Below are positions 45,501 through 58,400 of a stretch of DNA of 64,000 nucleotides, in pieces. The notes under the pieces were generated by a model. That model was not told where the DNA came from. It saw only the letters and a program-made list of their open reading frames with translations, and searched no databases. A program made the translations under genes and the position numbers. Each line of letters opens with the position of its first letter. Position 1 is the stretch's first letter. Where the stretch lies: NCBI GenBank assembly GCA_010015655.1, contig ML976749.1, positions 62,001 to 126,000 of the forward strand, read 5' to 3'. The stretch comes from Bimuria novae-zelandiae CBS 107.79 (lineage: Eukaryota; Ascomycota; Dothideomycetes; Pleosporales; Didymosphaeriaceae).

Positions 45501-46445
45501 ACAGCATACATCGCTTTCCGAAATGTTTCCATCTTAGTCGCACACTGAGGGCTCTCAGTCCCCTGCGTGCGTTCATCCTCGCATACGCGCAGGCTCGGGC
45601 GGCTAACGGCGAGGACACAAGGTTGACACTATCTTCACCGATCAAGTGGACGGAAGGCCATGCCATGTTCTTGCCATTTGTCTGTTGGGAACTGGCGATG
45701 CGCCACTTTCTGTTCATGCTCGCCTCTTGCCGTCTGGAACTCTAAATTTATCACTTTGGCTGAGACTCGGAACGCTAACAGCACTTTGCAACTAGGGATA
45801 CGATGCGGATCACAAGGACATTGAGCTGCTGAGACTCCGAAATTTCACACTGGGCACCAAACTCTCCGATAATGAAGTGGTAGGAGCGAAGGGCCTCGAT
45901 CGCATCGCTGAGCTTGTCAGCTGCATGGTTCCTTTTGTAAGTGTCACCGATTTCGTCTGGTCACATCACTACTGCCCTGAGCGCGCGAGATTTCGGGCGT
46001 CCTCAGCCACTATACGATGTCATGGCGGTGCGCTCCCCAAGGACTGCCTTTGAACGGCCCGTTCCAGCAGGAACCTACGGCTTGTTCAACAATTTTGGGG
46101 TAGTACTTGGGATATGACGGTAGCCCGAAATTGTGTAAAAGGGTCAAGCCGCGAACCATCTATGCGAAACGATGCCCTCGCTCGAGCTCGATCGGTGGTA
46201 CAGGATTGTATGCATAGTCATTGCAGCCAGCCAATTCAACGTTGCTGCACTGGCACGGGTGAAGGCGGTTATGGTTCGCTAGCTCAGCAATCCTGCCCGT
46301 CCCGCACACCAGACTCAAACTCTATCTAACATCCAAATAGATTACGTACCTAAACAGCGTAGTCATGCCAGACGAGGAGTCCTCGGACTCGGGCGAAGAG
46401 GAGGATGAGGGTAGTATTGATGCTGCGGATGACAGCGACACGTAG
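42576..46445 (+). CDS. DUF2461 (TIGR02453) family protein, nine exons with very long 3' introns
   Basis: Conserved protein of unknown function. Exons are 42576-43095, 43188-43303, 43354-43372, 43422-43456, 43521-43546, 43650-43717, 44807-45015, 45796-45936 and 46341-46445. All phases agree, giving 412 residues. The N-terminal 120 residues are charged and disordered. The family core runs from HPNTLLFLSDLAAHNDRQWLK through HDPDYRTSLQDF, IFRIYRDVRFSKDQTPYK, THFSAAWSR, TGRKGPYAAYYVQIEP, GGGLWMPEA and GYDADHKDIELLRLRNF to ITYLNSVVMPD. Introns 6, 7 and 8 are 1089, 780 and 404 nt, against 64-103 nt for most others in this window. Exon 3 is a 19-nt microexon. The long introns contain no recognised gene. 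Confidence 0.85.
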
Positions 46446-49429
46446 GGTTGTATGTCTGCGTGCGGCGTAGCTGATGGAGCCCAACACTGTGATGAAGGTT
46501 TCACTCGCTCTCGCCGAGAAATGGTTGCAACAGGTCGTAATTGGTGGAACGGAGCTGCAATCGCCAATAGACGCCCGCGGCCAAGGATTAGTGAATCGGC
46601 AGTGGCGTTCACAGGAGTTCGAAGCGAGGCAATCAAACGAAGTTCTGCATTAGCTCCGCATGAGATTTTGGTCACGGGACTCGCTACGGTACGGAGGTCC
46701 AGGGATCACAAAGACGGCGCTTAACAACCAGTGTCAGGGATGTGCAAAGACTGTCGACCCCCGGCCCTCAGTCCAACAATTGCGGCCCGCGTCCTGTTAG
46801 CCGCAGCGTAGCGCGCTCTGGCAGCTTGATGGCGTTCACGGATGGCCTGATGAGACGCGGGAAGTTGTGGATTTTCGCTCCTTGCAGCGTGGATGGCGCA
46901 CGTCTTACTATCGGCTGGACTGGACAAAGCGATGACGATGTAGCAGAGCTCATTTGTATTAAATTCGACCGGTCGCTTTCATCGGCCTGTGCACCCGAGG
47001 GCCTATTCGCCACTAAAATTGCACCCTAGTCCTGTATGTCACAGAAGCAGGCCGCGACGGGCCGGGGCGAGAGCATGGATGCAGCTTCGTCCGTCCAGCG
47101 AGGCCCACAACAGGCTATCCGCTGATGAACTGGGAAGGAACAGCTCGAAATCTCACATAAACAAACACGTACGGCTCCTGCACCGCGTGGCTGGCTACCG
47201 TATGGACTCGCTTTGTGAGGCGGTACAGGGAAGCGAGAAGTGACATATCGGGCGACCTTCGGTCAGCGCTCAGCCAGACACGAGAGGCCAACCGAAGGAG
47301 GAACAAGCGTAGCACTGCCCATTCGCAGTCAAGGCCGGTCTTGTTCCGGCGATCCTGGTACATATATCAGCAGATGGAGGCACTACCCGCTGGCTGCCAT
47401 GGCTAAAACGGCGGTGAGCCTGCGCCTGGCGCGTTTTTACGTCTTCTTCCTTTTTCGCACACCGATCGCCCACTATTGACCATTACAAAGCGAATCACAT
47501 CGATGCAACATCTGGAATTTGTTTCGGCTCAGCCAATCCTACAGACGCAGCGCTGTATATTTACCATTCGCACTGTCTAGCAGCCGTTGGGCATCTCGAC
47601 ATGAGCCACTTTGCCTTGGATCGTCCCGTCCTGCATGCCCACCCTGCTGCTGGGTTATGCTTATACGAGGTGTGTGCGACGTCTTTTGGGGGCCATTGTT
47701 TAGGAGATTATTGTCTCGCTGACGGAGCGGGGCATCGTGTCAAAAAGCATAAGCACCTTCCGTCCGGCCTGTATGCTGTGCCCTGTTGTCTCGCGATAGA
47801 GTGCGCTACTGCGGGGGACTGATGCCTTGCATACAACTGCAGCCTCCCTGCGACCTTGCGGCGTGGGTACGACTATTGATATATGCGAGACTACAAGAAG
47901 GTCTGCGATTGTCAACGCCATCGGTCAGTTGATGCTCTTCAGCCAGTTACACGCTCGGTCTTAGCGCGGTGCTCATGGACGATGACCGTTCTGCGGTTTG
48001 CTCTGCATGTTGGTGGCACAGTCCTGCCTCGTGCTATATTCATCTCGTGTCGGCACAAGGCATGCCGGTGGCGGATCGAAGCTGCTAGGAGCATATTGCA
48101 ACGTCTGTACGCATCTGCCGGTGCACCAGAAGCTTTGTACCCGGAACAGGAAATCGACGTAATGTTGAGTTTGCCAATTTGGCCCCATGCATACGAAACC
48201 CCAAAGTATCCCCCGCACCTGGATAACCGTCGTTAATCTGACAAGTCTGCGGAGACGATGATTGCCATGCTCTTACATGCCCGCCCACTATCTGACCCCC
48301 CGTCCCGGCCCGTCGTCTCGTGCTACCATATACACTGCAGTCAAAGTTTCATCTACTAGTTCCCGAAAGGCCGTTGGCTGAAGTGCTTCGTCAGAAATGT
48401 AGGCGTTGAAAACGACGTCCGTGCCGCCCCTCCCGCCTTTTTTGATGGGTGATGGAGTCCGGCTGGATGGACAGCGGGAGATGGCGAGGCGCTTTCCGCG
48501 TCTAACACGGCGTCCTGGAACGCTTCCGCCATGCTTTCAGCGCGCCATCGGATAGCTCGCTCCACTTGGCACCAGTCGGCCTCGAGGCGACGCCCGAAGG
48601 ATTAATTGATCAGTTGATGGGAGAACACACCGGCGGACTGGGGGCTAGCGGGAGGCGGCTGACATTGCTGTTTCTGGACACGGCGGCCGAGTGCGTGTTT
48701 CCACATCGCACAGGGCTGTCTTTGCGGAAAGACGGACGGGTCACGGCGGGCGCACAAAGCTCGACAGGCTCGTAATAGGCGTGCTGCGGTGTGGCAGTCA
48801 ATCAACGCATTTCTCGGTCTCGCAGCGACAATTGGCTGGTCGGCGTCAGGCTCCTCGCGATAATTACAGAGGATAGTGGCAGCGGCAGGAGGAGGACGAC
48901 TCCTGACCGGTGGCAGCGTCTTGTGACCTCCTGACCAGCAGGCTTTTTAGCTGTCCATGGTTGAGCACGCGTCCCAGGGTCAGGATTTTACCCGTCTCCA
49001 GCACGGGTCATGCAAGGAACACCACACACCGACTCTCCGCACAAATTGACAGGAAAAGGACGCGGACGCCGGTTAGACAGCGGAATGGGCGGCGGTGATT
49101 GGTCGCCGAGGCTGGCCGCCTGTCACGCCTGGTGAATCAGCGGGCCGTCAGCGTGCATTTGCCGCAGCATGCTATCGATGCTAGCGCATGGGCGACACGA
49201 CGACGACGAGCAAGCAGTTCGTCAGTCTGGAGGGTTTAACGGCTGGGGTTTCATCACACGTCTGCTGGCGTCCCCGCCGATCCCCGCTAGCTGAACCTTG
49301 TGCTGGGATCCGAGCCAAGATCAACCGTCAACGGCGAGGCGACGACTCATCTCTGCGACGGCTGGGCTCCATCCGCACGCCTCCGCGCGCTGCAAACCAC
49401 GACGGCTGCTAGGGCATTTCTATTCTAAC
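46446..49429. other. 3-kb region with normal base composition but no recognised gene
   Basis: Frames on both strands are short and overlapping. One plus-strand frame at about 47500-47823 reads like protein, with His and Cys residues in TSGICFGSANPTDAALYIYH, but no family or splice partner was found. It could be a decayed gene or unannotated non-coding transcript. Confidence 0.35.
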
Positions 49430-49850
49430 AGCGGCTTATGACTTTATAGGGATAGAATAACAGAGACCTAGTGTATTAGTTCTTTAGCTAATTATAGTAA
49501 ACTATAAAAGCCTTACTAAATTATTAAATAATTCTTTAACTTTTTTTATTAACTATAAACTTTTTTATAATATTATTCAGCTCTAAAATTATATTTAGAT
49601 TAACTAAGGTACTTTTAGTTATGTATAGGTTAATATTAGTAGTAATAAACACTTTTTAGGATATCTTATAATACTTAATGGTAAAGATATTAGGCAGTAT
49701 TTTTCTAAGTATAGTAGTATAATATAGAAGTATAACGCTAAACAACTATTTTTATATTATAATTAGCTTTTAAGCTATGTTTAGTTAAGCATAATTAAGT
49801 TGGTATTTAATAGTGGGTTAGGTGGTTATTTAAGCGCCTTGGCGCCGAAC
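49430..49850. mobile_element. AT-rich RIP-like island
   Basis: The composition changes abruptly to TA-rich sequence with few CA, TG and CG dinucleotides, as in the blocks at the right end of the window. This is what repeat-induced point mutation leaves of a transposon. No terminal repeats or coding remains were recognised, so the element type is unknown. Confidence 0.5.
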
Positions 49851-50764
49851 GTGGGTGCAAAGTGTTATTATTTCGATTTTATTGCTGGCTGTCCCCGAGC
49901 TAATATAGGGCACCGCAGACGGGCGTACCATGGATGGAACCTTTTGTCTAAGCCGGAGCTGGCACAAGGGTCGGGATGGATAGTTTGGCGGGCGGATGTC
50001 AGATTTGAAGCACTGATTCGAGCACACACGGCTGGCGCATGGCGAGCTGTGCTCATGATGGCGTCGCAGGTTTTGCAAACAAATACGCGGCCTTGCAGGT
50101 GGACAGGGTACATGGAGAGAGCAGACAGACTTGCACCCCTGGAGGGTTTGGTGGTCGCTGTTGGACGTTATTATTACCGTAGCTCGCAGAAACACATGGC
50201 GGCGGCAAACTACTGCTGTTCGCGCTGACGACAAAAGGGAGGGCCTGATGCGCCCGCGAGTCAGGCCCACGATGGTGGTGGGGAGGTTGACACGCCGAGG
50301 CTCACGTCACTGGGCCGGCGGTCGCGCACAACAACACGGCGCCGTGCCCGCAGGAAAGAAATGACCGTCTGTGCAGCCACGACGACGCACGAGCGTGCAG
50401 CCCTACCTTGGATGCGGCCCTTGCTACCCGCCGCCCAGGCAGCGGGACGCACCTGGTTGGACTCGGAGCGCCCATCCTTATCTCTCGTCGCAGCGCAGCC
50501 ATGGGTACGCCGGCCACACGACGGGGGCAGGCAGCGGTGATGGAAGCAGAGAAGGGGCGCGCATTACTCAGAGGCTCAGAGGGCTCGGCGACCACATGGC
50601 TGGCGACGGAGGCGGACGGCAAGAGCGGGTCTGGGCAGTATGCAAAGCTTCTCGGTAGTAGAGTGCCAGCGAGCCACGGTTCGAGGAGCCCAAGTATGTA
50701 CCTCGGAGGTAGTGGAGCAGGCAACGTGGAAGGGGGTGTGTGAGGTCGCGCAGCAGCGGACTTG

Positions 50765-50766
<2 letters not shown>

Positions 50767-50798
<32 letters not shown>
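50767..50798 (+). repeat. (GT)16 microsatellite
   Basis: Sixteen perfect GT dinucleotides in non-coding DNA. Confidence 0.95.
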
Positions 50799-50799
<1 letters not shown>

Positions 50800-51485
50800 T
50801 GGCGTCGCACAGGAGGGCACTACTCATACTGTACAGTCTTCTTTTACAACACCACTGGAGACGGGCGGCTGCCCTTTAATGCAGACACGGCTAGGCAGAT
50901 CGAGCACGTGAGAGGCCTGCTGCCCTGCCTGTTCGACCAGCCTGTTGTAGTGCATGGGTTCGAGCGGCTGCTTCCGTTTTGCAAATGCTCGGCCCGCACT
51001 TGCAAAACGCCATCCACACCACCGCCGCGCCCCCGGCCAAGCTGCCTCTCGCTGCTGCTGCTGCTGTCATCCAGCCCAAAGCAGAGCGCTGCAGCCGCTG
51101 TACAGCAGGCGACACGGTGCGACGGCGCACAAAGACGGCCTCGTGTAGACGCACGTTGTGAGCGGCCGGCGGCTGTACTCGTCCCTGGCCGGACTGCCGC
51201 GCTGCTGGCTGCCTCCTCTCCTCCGCACTCGTCGCCGTCGTGGGCACTAAAGCGGGCACGGCTTTGGCTGCGATCTGCCCTCGCGCAGCGCCGCCCACAC
51301 AGGCCCCGGTCGCAGGCCCAAATCCCAGTCCGAGTCCGGTTTAGGACTTCGCGCGCGGAATAGTAAAGCAATCGCCCTCCCGCTGCAACTCTCCTCCCTT
51401 TCGTTACCGTTTCCTCGGTGTCCAAAATCCGCGCCTCTTTCTCCACGCGCCTTCGAGAAGCTCCCACCCAACACACGCGCCGCAC

Positions 51486-51515
51486 CGCACCGCAACGCAC
51501 CGCACCGCAACGCAC
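51486..51515 (+). repeat. 15-bp perfect tandem duplication
   Basis: Two exact copies of cgcaccgcaacgcac, within a longer run of CGCACCGCA-type sequence in the probable leader of the downstream gene. Confidence 0.9.
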
Positions 51516-51806
51516 CCAGCACCGCACCATCGCGCGGCTGTTGAGAGCGTGCCACCCACCTGCAGCTGTCCATCTTGGAGACGCTACACTGCCTTCTTTG
51601 CTGACTTGCAGCCGTCTCTCGTTGCGGCCCGCTTCGTGCAACCTCACCACAGCGCCCCCAGAGCATCACCCGCACCACAACTGTCTCTATACCCTCGAGA
51701 TTGCTCGCCTGCCCTGGTTCATGGTCGGCGTGACGGTCAACCTCCCGCGTAATTTACAACAAGGCTCTTAAAACCCTCCCGTCCGCCCAAACCACCCAGA
51801 GTTGCC

Positions 51807-53131
51807 ATGTTCCCTCACCAGAGCAGCCAAGGTCAGCTCCCCACCCACTGGCAGCCGCCGAGCGCGCAGCAGCCTGCTCACGGATCCTACCCACCGCCTC
51901 CTCATGTAAGTCAGACTCTGCGCGCAACAGCTGTACCGCCGCCCGCTGTCATCATCTCATATACTGACCCTCCCCCCAGCTCAACTCCTCTCTCCCTCCA
52001 CCTCCAGGACAACCTCCACGCGCAGACATGGCGGCGCCTCACCACCAGATGGAGCAGCTTCACCGCATGCCCGGCCCCCAGGCATGGAGCCAGGCACCTC
52101 CTCCACCGGATCCGTACCGCGGTCAGCCGCCACCGCCGGGCTACATGAGCCAGCATCACCAGCCGCCTGCACCGCGACAGCGGACTGCCATTGCCTGCCG
52201 CTACTGTAGGCGACGCAAGGTAAAATCAAACGTGGCTCCCTCACCGCATCCTGCTCACGCTCATTAGATCCGGTGCTCGGGGTTCGAGGCCACCGACGAC
52301 GGCCGTTGCTCGAATTGCATGCGGTTCAACCAGGACTGCATCTTCACACCCGTCTCAGCCCAGACCCAAGCCTTTGTGCCTGCGCACACGGTTTGGCGTG
52401 GCGTTGGACAACCTCCGCCCATGTATGGTGCGTACGGCCAGCCATTGCAGGCGCCGCAACCTCCCGAAGCATATGGTCAGCCGCCACGCCAGCAGCCGCA
52501 ACAGCCGCCACCGCCGCCAAACTATCTCCCGAGCCCCACAGGTCCTCCTTCAGGTCCGTACCAAGCTCATTCTGCCTATGGCCCCCCTGTTGTCCCCTAT
52601 GATGACGCGAGCCGTGATCCGCTGAATGGCAGGAAGAGGCTTCATCCCGAACCTCACACGCCTACCCTGCCTCCCCCGAGGCCGGGCTCAGCTGCGTCAC
52701 AGCTCGCTCATCGCGGTGCTGGGCCGGAATATGCATATTCTGAATTGCCTAACATAGTGTCTCCAGCGACATCTTCTGCGTCGTACTCGAGCGCGCCGCC
52801 ACAGCATGCTCAGCAGCCATATTATCCCCAACAGGCACCTCGTCGCGCCTCTCCGACCACGCCATACCCTTATGAAGCACCTCGCGCATCTTCTTCGCCA
52901 AACGCGCAGGCTCCCACGACCCCTGGTGGCACCGCTTATTACGCGCCTCCGCAGACCAATGGCACTCTTCAACCGCTGCCTCCTCGAAGCGACGGTACAA
53001 CGCCTCCACCGACTTCACAGCCGACTTCTAGACCTGGCATGCGGATTAACGACCTTGTGACCGATAACGGCAACGGACGCAGCTCCACTGATTCCAATAT
53101 GCTGAACATGCTGAATCGCCGCCATTTGTAG
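51807..53131 (+). CDS. Zn(II)2Cys6 transcription factor, three exons
   Basis: Sequence-specific DNA-binding protein of the fungal binuclear zinc cluster class. Exons 51807-51905, 51980-52219 and 52268-53131 give 400 residues. The cluster is split by the second intron: ACRYCRRRK lies before it and IRCSGFEATDDGRCSNCMRFNQDC after it, giving the six cysteines in CX2CX6C-X10-CX2CX6C arrangement. The rest is Pro/Gln/Ser/Tyr-rich and looks disordered; no fungal-specific regulatory domain is visible. FTPVSAQTQAFVPAHT directly after the cluster is a conserved-looking block. Target genes are unknown. No neighbouring pathway genes suggest a local cluster regulator. Confidence 0.88.
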
Positions 53132-53977
53132 CGCAAGCCGAACTCGTAGCAAAGGCTCTGGAGCTGGTCTTCCGCGAGAGCCGATCCTTTTGCCAAGGCT
53201 GTTTACTCTCCAAATTCGCGGTTTTCATCTTGTTTTCATTATCTAATGTCATGTTCTTCCAACCACATCCGTACCCTTCAAAGAGACGATATGGTTCAGA
53301 AGAGCGCATTTGGCTGGATCTCTGCTTTCCTGATCGCGTTTCAACGGTATTTCAAGCTCTATACTCGGAAATCTTTCCTCTCATCTCCGATCCTCTCATC
53401 CGACTCTGTTTCCTCAGCCACCCCATAATCTCTCGGAGGCTGATGTTTCAACAAATTTTTGGGACCTGGATCTAATCAGACCAAGCGTGGAGTCGTCGGC
53501 AAGCGTTGTCAGTTTGCTGTATCAAATTGGGCCCGGTTTTGAATTTTTACCCACGCGCGAAAAACGATCTTAGAAGGGGAATCTTGCATCTCACTGGTGC
53601 TAATGAGGGGGCCAGCAGCCTTGGGCGCTCGGCAAAGTGGTTGTTTGTGCTCATTGAGATTCCCAGTTTCCTTTTGAAGTCTTTCTTCCTTTGGTTTTGG
53701 TTCTCAAACCAAACTTGTTGGTCCTGAACTGTCTTTTCCGCGTGTTTTCAGTCATAACTTTACGAATGGGTGGTATTTTGTGCTTTTGCGATTGCAAACT
53801 GGAAGGGGCTTTTTGGATAATTGGGCGGGTTTCTGAGCGTCAAAATTGGCTGCTTGCGTTCGAGAAGGGCGCCATTTGTCTCTGCGATTTTTCTCCGCGA
53901 TTTCATCACTTGCACGCGCGTTTGTATAATGCAGCAATTCCTAGATTGGTACCTGTCGAGAGCATCCTCGCTTTGCG

Positions 53978-54007
53978 NNNNNNNNNNNNNNNNNNNNNNN
54001 NNNNNNN
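53978..54007. other. Assembly gap (30 N) beside a poly-C tract
   Basis: The gap is followed directly by a run of ten or more C bases, suggesting that a long homopolymer stopped the reads. Confidence 0.95.
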
Positions 54008-54604
54008 CCCCCCCCCCCTGCCCATGGGAGACACCCATGTTCCTTGCATATGTGTTTCACGCGGTTTGATCTTGATTGAGGGCCGACCCGGTTTCGATCC
54101 CGCTCCTCACGGACCACAGCGACATGCTTACACGCCTATGCCGGAAAAACGACCCGTGGTTATCTGCGCCTACCAAACTATGTTTCTGTAACAAGAGCAG
54201 GGCCTACACCCGTGGGCCATCTCATACCGGCACACATTCTTTACTTCCCCGCCTTTCCCTTGCATCGATGAACCTAGGATATGGGATGGGATGGGATGCT
54301 CCCCTTTCCCGCCCCAGCGCGCATGCAGCGCGTGACCCGCCTCCCACCCGAGCTGACCGACGTAGCACTTACTAGTGCTTCCGGGTCGCACTATGCGATA
54401 GCGTACCATCGAAGTTCAACCACACTACACCGCACCCGTACCAGTCTTGACCCTAGCGTACCACTGTAACTTAACCAAAGATGCTCAACCAAAGTTGCTC
54501 TACCAAGATACGTTGCTGTGGATCGAGGGTCTAGAATACTGTAGGGTTTTTACTAATAATAGGCTAGCAGGCGCGCTACGTACGGGGTGGGGCGAACATA
54601 GCGG

Positions 54605-54802
54605 GCCGTGGGTAGGCGGACCGGATAGCTTAAGTGGGTTAGAGGGACGGGGCGGGCAGGGGATAGGGTAGGCGTGCCGTGGGTATTTGGACTGGGGTTT
54701 TTGAGTAGGGTGGAGGGATTGGGGGGTAGGGTTTGTGAGCCGTGGGTGTTTGGACTGGGGTTTGTGGGTGGGTTGGAGGGAGTGGACGGGGTGGACGGGC
54801 GG
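54605..54802 (+). repeat. G-rich minisatellite, three diverged units of about 63-71 bp
   Basis: Units begin GCCGTGGGT at 54605, 54676 and 54739. The strand is strongly G-rich with many GGG and GGGG runs, so G-quadruplexes are possible. Confidence 0.7.
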
Positions 54803-55448
54803 GGTGGGGGATGGGGCGCACTGCCGATGCGGTGGTGTTAGGGATAGTGTACGGGATGGAGGTGGTGGGTTAATAGCTGTTGCTTATTGATGCGGATGTG
54901 GATAAGAGTTGGAGGGGAGGGAGGTAGGGATGTGTGATTTGAGTTCTTGAATATCTGCGAATGGAAGGGAAGGCGTGGTCGAGTACAACTCTATTGAGTG
55001 ACCATTCAAAATTGCAGTTATGACGATAAACGAAAAGCTCGCAGTGATGTAAAGCACAATTCTATTCGATAAAGTCTATTAACGCTGTCTATAAAGTAAA
55101 CAGAATCCAGTACAGTCAAATTAATTGAATACAGCAGTGCAACGAATTATGCAGCAGGAAAAGGAAGATGCGTAGCCTCTCTAGGCTCGCTTGTGTGCTT
55201 ATGGACGTAACTCAAGGGGCTTCGGAGGCTTGACGTGCCTGCAAGATGGTGCAGACAGTATGAAAAAGAAAACATGGTGAATGAGCGATGAGTACTTGTT
55301 TCGCGTCACAAAAACTAGAAAATCGAAAGTGGAGTGGGAGAAGACTTAAAAGAAGAAAAATAGAGTGAAAAAGATGAGAGAATACAGATGTATGTGAGGT
55401 CGAAGAAGCGCCGGACACCAGCGAACTGACATCTTGATCCACAAAAGC

Positions 55449-58400
55449 TCACATCCAGAACATGTGCTTCCCGAATTCATTGCTCCAGGGATTGCCGCTT
55501 CTGATCAGGTTGCCTTGGGCGTTCTTCTTATGCTGATAGAATTCTTCCTCGGCATGATTCATAACAATGGGACGCACAAAGCTGTCAAGATCGTTGCGGT
55601 CTTGTTCCTCTTGTTGGAGCTCAAGTGACGATTTCGGTCCATGTGTTTTTGGGTCGTAGTCTTCCGTATTGCTTGCACGGAACTGAGCATTACGAGCGCT
55701 CTTGAGACGCTGGATTTCTGTATTCTTAGCCGCTTCGAGGTCATTTTTGAAGGCATCGTCGTTGCCGCTGAGACATTTAGACATGTACAGGCGTCCACGC
55801 TCGCAAAGACGGTCAGCATAATACGTTGGAGTGGCATATGATACCCCTGTCGTAGCCCGGCAGTAGCTGTAACAGAGCGCGTGTATCTGTTTTGAAGTTT
55901 AGTTACTTATTAAGAGTTGATTCCAAAGCACCTACCTTCTGTGGCAGGAACGAGGGTGTGAGTCCAGGAATGACATCATCCCTGATAACGAAATAGTGAG
56001 TGCTTCTGGCTGTACCTTTAATGCCGCTGTGCGACTGAAGATAGAAGTCGCGATAGTAGGGTGAGGTAATGGCACGATCGACCAGTGTACCAGGTAAGCA
56101 ATTTTCGTTGCCTCTAGCGTCCTTATGTCTATCGATCGGATAGAAACGAGTATGATGACGTTTGCCCACAACAATGGCCGTGATTTTGACTGTGGGAGGC
56201 ACCCCAATCGCCACTCCATGCTTCGGGGCATTGTTTTTCTTGTACAGTCGCCATGCAGCTGTGATCTGTTCCACTTCCTGCTCGAGGACCTTTGAGTATT
56301 GCCCTTCACTCACTCCATCGCGGAAATAGATGATATTGCGTGGAACATGAATGGCCGACTTATTAGTCTTAGCTGGGTTGGATCTTTCCGCGTTCCAGTC
56401 CGCCAGCCGATCTAGGACCATTTCCTTCACATGATCGATTATCTGCCCAAGTGGTTATGTCAGAATGAATGTCAAACTTAAGGACCCTTTTTACGTACCT
56501 CTCTGTCTGTTTTAGGCTTACTTTGCAGCCTCATGGAGCCCAGATATTTGGTTGCCGAATCATCCACAGATCCGACAATACTTGCAATAGATGGGCACCC
56601 TTCGAAAGCATTTGCTCCAGGGTGGACTACATCTGCCCCAAGGACCATCGTGTCTTTCCCCAAGTTTTCGACCCCTTTGTTCCAGTTACTGGTTCCGCCT
56701 AGCTTGGAATTGACCTTCATGGCAACGTTTGTCATGTACTTTGTCATTCTGTCAGCACTGGTGAGGTTTCCGGACTTCATGGTCAAGCATATAGAACGAA
56801 GACCGTAGACGCAATCAGCTAGATTCTTGTACGTTCTGTAGATTTCTTTGTCGAAGCTCGGAATTATGAAAAGAACAATATCGGCCTTGACTTCCCGTGC
56901 CTTTGCTAGCGTTTTGTTCAAAACAGTAGACAGTTTATCGTTGTCATAGAGATCGTTGTTATCGATGCGGATGTCTGCAGCGTGAGCACGCTTTACGTGC
57001 GTTCTGGGGATTTCAAGTCTCGCGGCAACCTCCGATTGGAAAGCGGTCTCGTAAATATCGGCCTCTGTCTTATCAACACCTTGAATCAGCATGTAGTCGC
57101 ATTTTCCAGCAGGTGTCGACCAGAATTTTTCGCCTTCATGGAGATTCCAACCAGAACCTTCAATCTTGTGTTTCTTCCCCATATTCCTGTATTGAACATC
57201 AGGAAAGGGTAGCTTTTGGCAATTAACTCGAAGCATCGTTGGGTAAATCTCCAATGGAATATTGTTTCGCTATAGTTTTGATGAGCTATGCTGTTCGATC
57301 GCAGGATTGGTAGAGACTTACGAATGGTTTCTTAACATTGCCGACCGCGGGAACGCATAACATGGAAAGGCCCTCGTTTTCGATTAAGTGCTGAGAAACA
57401 GCAGGATGGTACGCTGCTGTATTGACCATAGAAATTGCTAGATGATCCGGAATTGGACGCGTGTATATCTGATACGGCAGGATACGAAGGTGCTCCTGGG
57501 CATACCACACCTCATTGGTACGAGAGCCGACGTTGATGGCTCTCCTTCCATGTTGAACTTTCTTACCGAACACTTTTTCCAGATACTCGTGTATGTAGGT
57601 CCTCTCGCTCTCGAATACAAATCCACCATTAGCGTCTTTCTTGAACGTGCCGTTGCTCTCCTGCTGCTTTTTATGGAAGAAAAGGTCTTCAATATTATCA
57701 CTGCTCTGGCCAGAGACGGTTTTGATTCGCGCCTGGGTTTCGTTCAAATAGTCGCTAGATCCTTTCCCGGAGGAGCTGATGTTCAAATTCTTCCACGGAA
57801 GTTCGATGAAAACGCGGAGTTTCTTGAGCAAGTTGAAACGTGTTTCCAGATTCCCAAACGTTTCACGGTCGGCTAGAAATTCGCTTACCAAGATTGGGCG
57901 AAAGAAGGCACTTGTAGCAATGTTGAAATTCAGGAGCATGTTTCCCATGCCAGGTTTCACAGCGAAATAGTACCCACGAATCATTTCCAAAGACATCGAA
58001 GAGCGCCCTTTTTCATGCAGCGCATCACGAGCGGCTCTGACAAAGAACTTTTTACCAGAGGTGCGGACAGTTTCATTTGTCAGGCTGCTGGCAATGAGAA
58101 TGTTCAAGCATCTCTCGACTTTCGTTACTTCCGTTTTGATGGACGCTGCGTCCGAGTTGCACACCGCTAATAATGCGTCAACGTTTACTTTCCCGACAAG
58201 ACTGAACCGCGCTTGAATTGGGCTCTGTCCATCTTTACCGTCTAGGATGTTTCGAGCGTTCCAGATGGCGCTAGTCTCGTCCAGTGGCTTGTTTGGATCT
58301 CCCCGTGTCTGCAAACTCATGTCGTCCGGCAGGGCATTGTGGAGCGGGATCCAGGATACGATCGTCTTCATCGAATCTGTGGCAAATGATCCTCTGTTCT

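Larger units (their letters stand above)
49851..51806. other. 2-kb region upstream of the Zn2Cys6 gene, no gene recognised
   Basis: GC-rich sequence with several long open frames on both strands, none with family features. The last 400 bases, with C-rich repeats and pyrimidine stretches, probably form the leader of the transcription factor gene. Confidence 0.4.
53132..55448. other. 2.3-kb low-complexity region, no gene recognised
   Basis: The left part (53.2-53.96 kb) is T-rich on the plus strand, possibly a long 3' untranslated region. It is followed by an assembly gap, a poly-C tract and a G-rich array. No protein-like frame was recognised before the Argonaute stop codon. Confidence 0.4.

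Noticed and set aside
49830..49860. TTGGCGCCGAAC resembles a retroelement primer-binding site
   Set aside because: No LTR precedes it and the similarity is to non-fungal elements; probably chance.
50740..51650. Long overlapping frames on both strands near the GT repeat
   Set aside because: GC-rich, low-complexity, with runs caused by repeats; no family features or splice support.
54080..54110. T-loop-like sequence (GGTTTCGATCCCGC), possible tRNA end
   Set aside because: It has one base too many for a T-loop and no matching acceptor stem or anticodon arm could be found around it.
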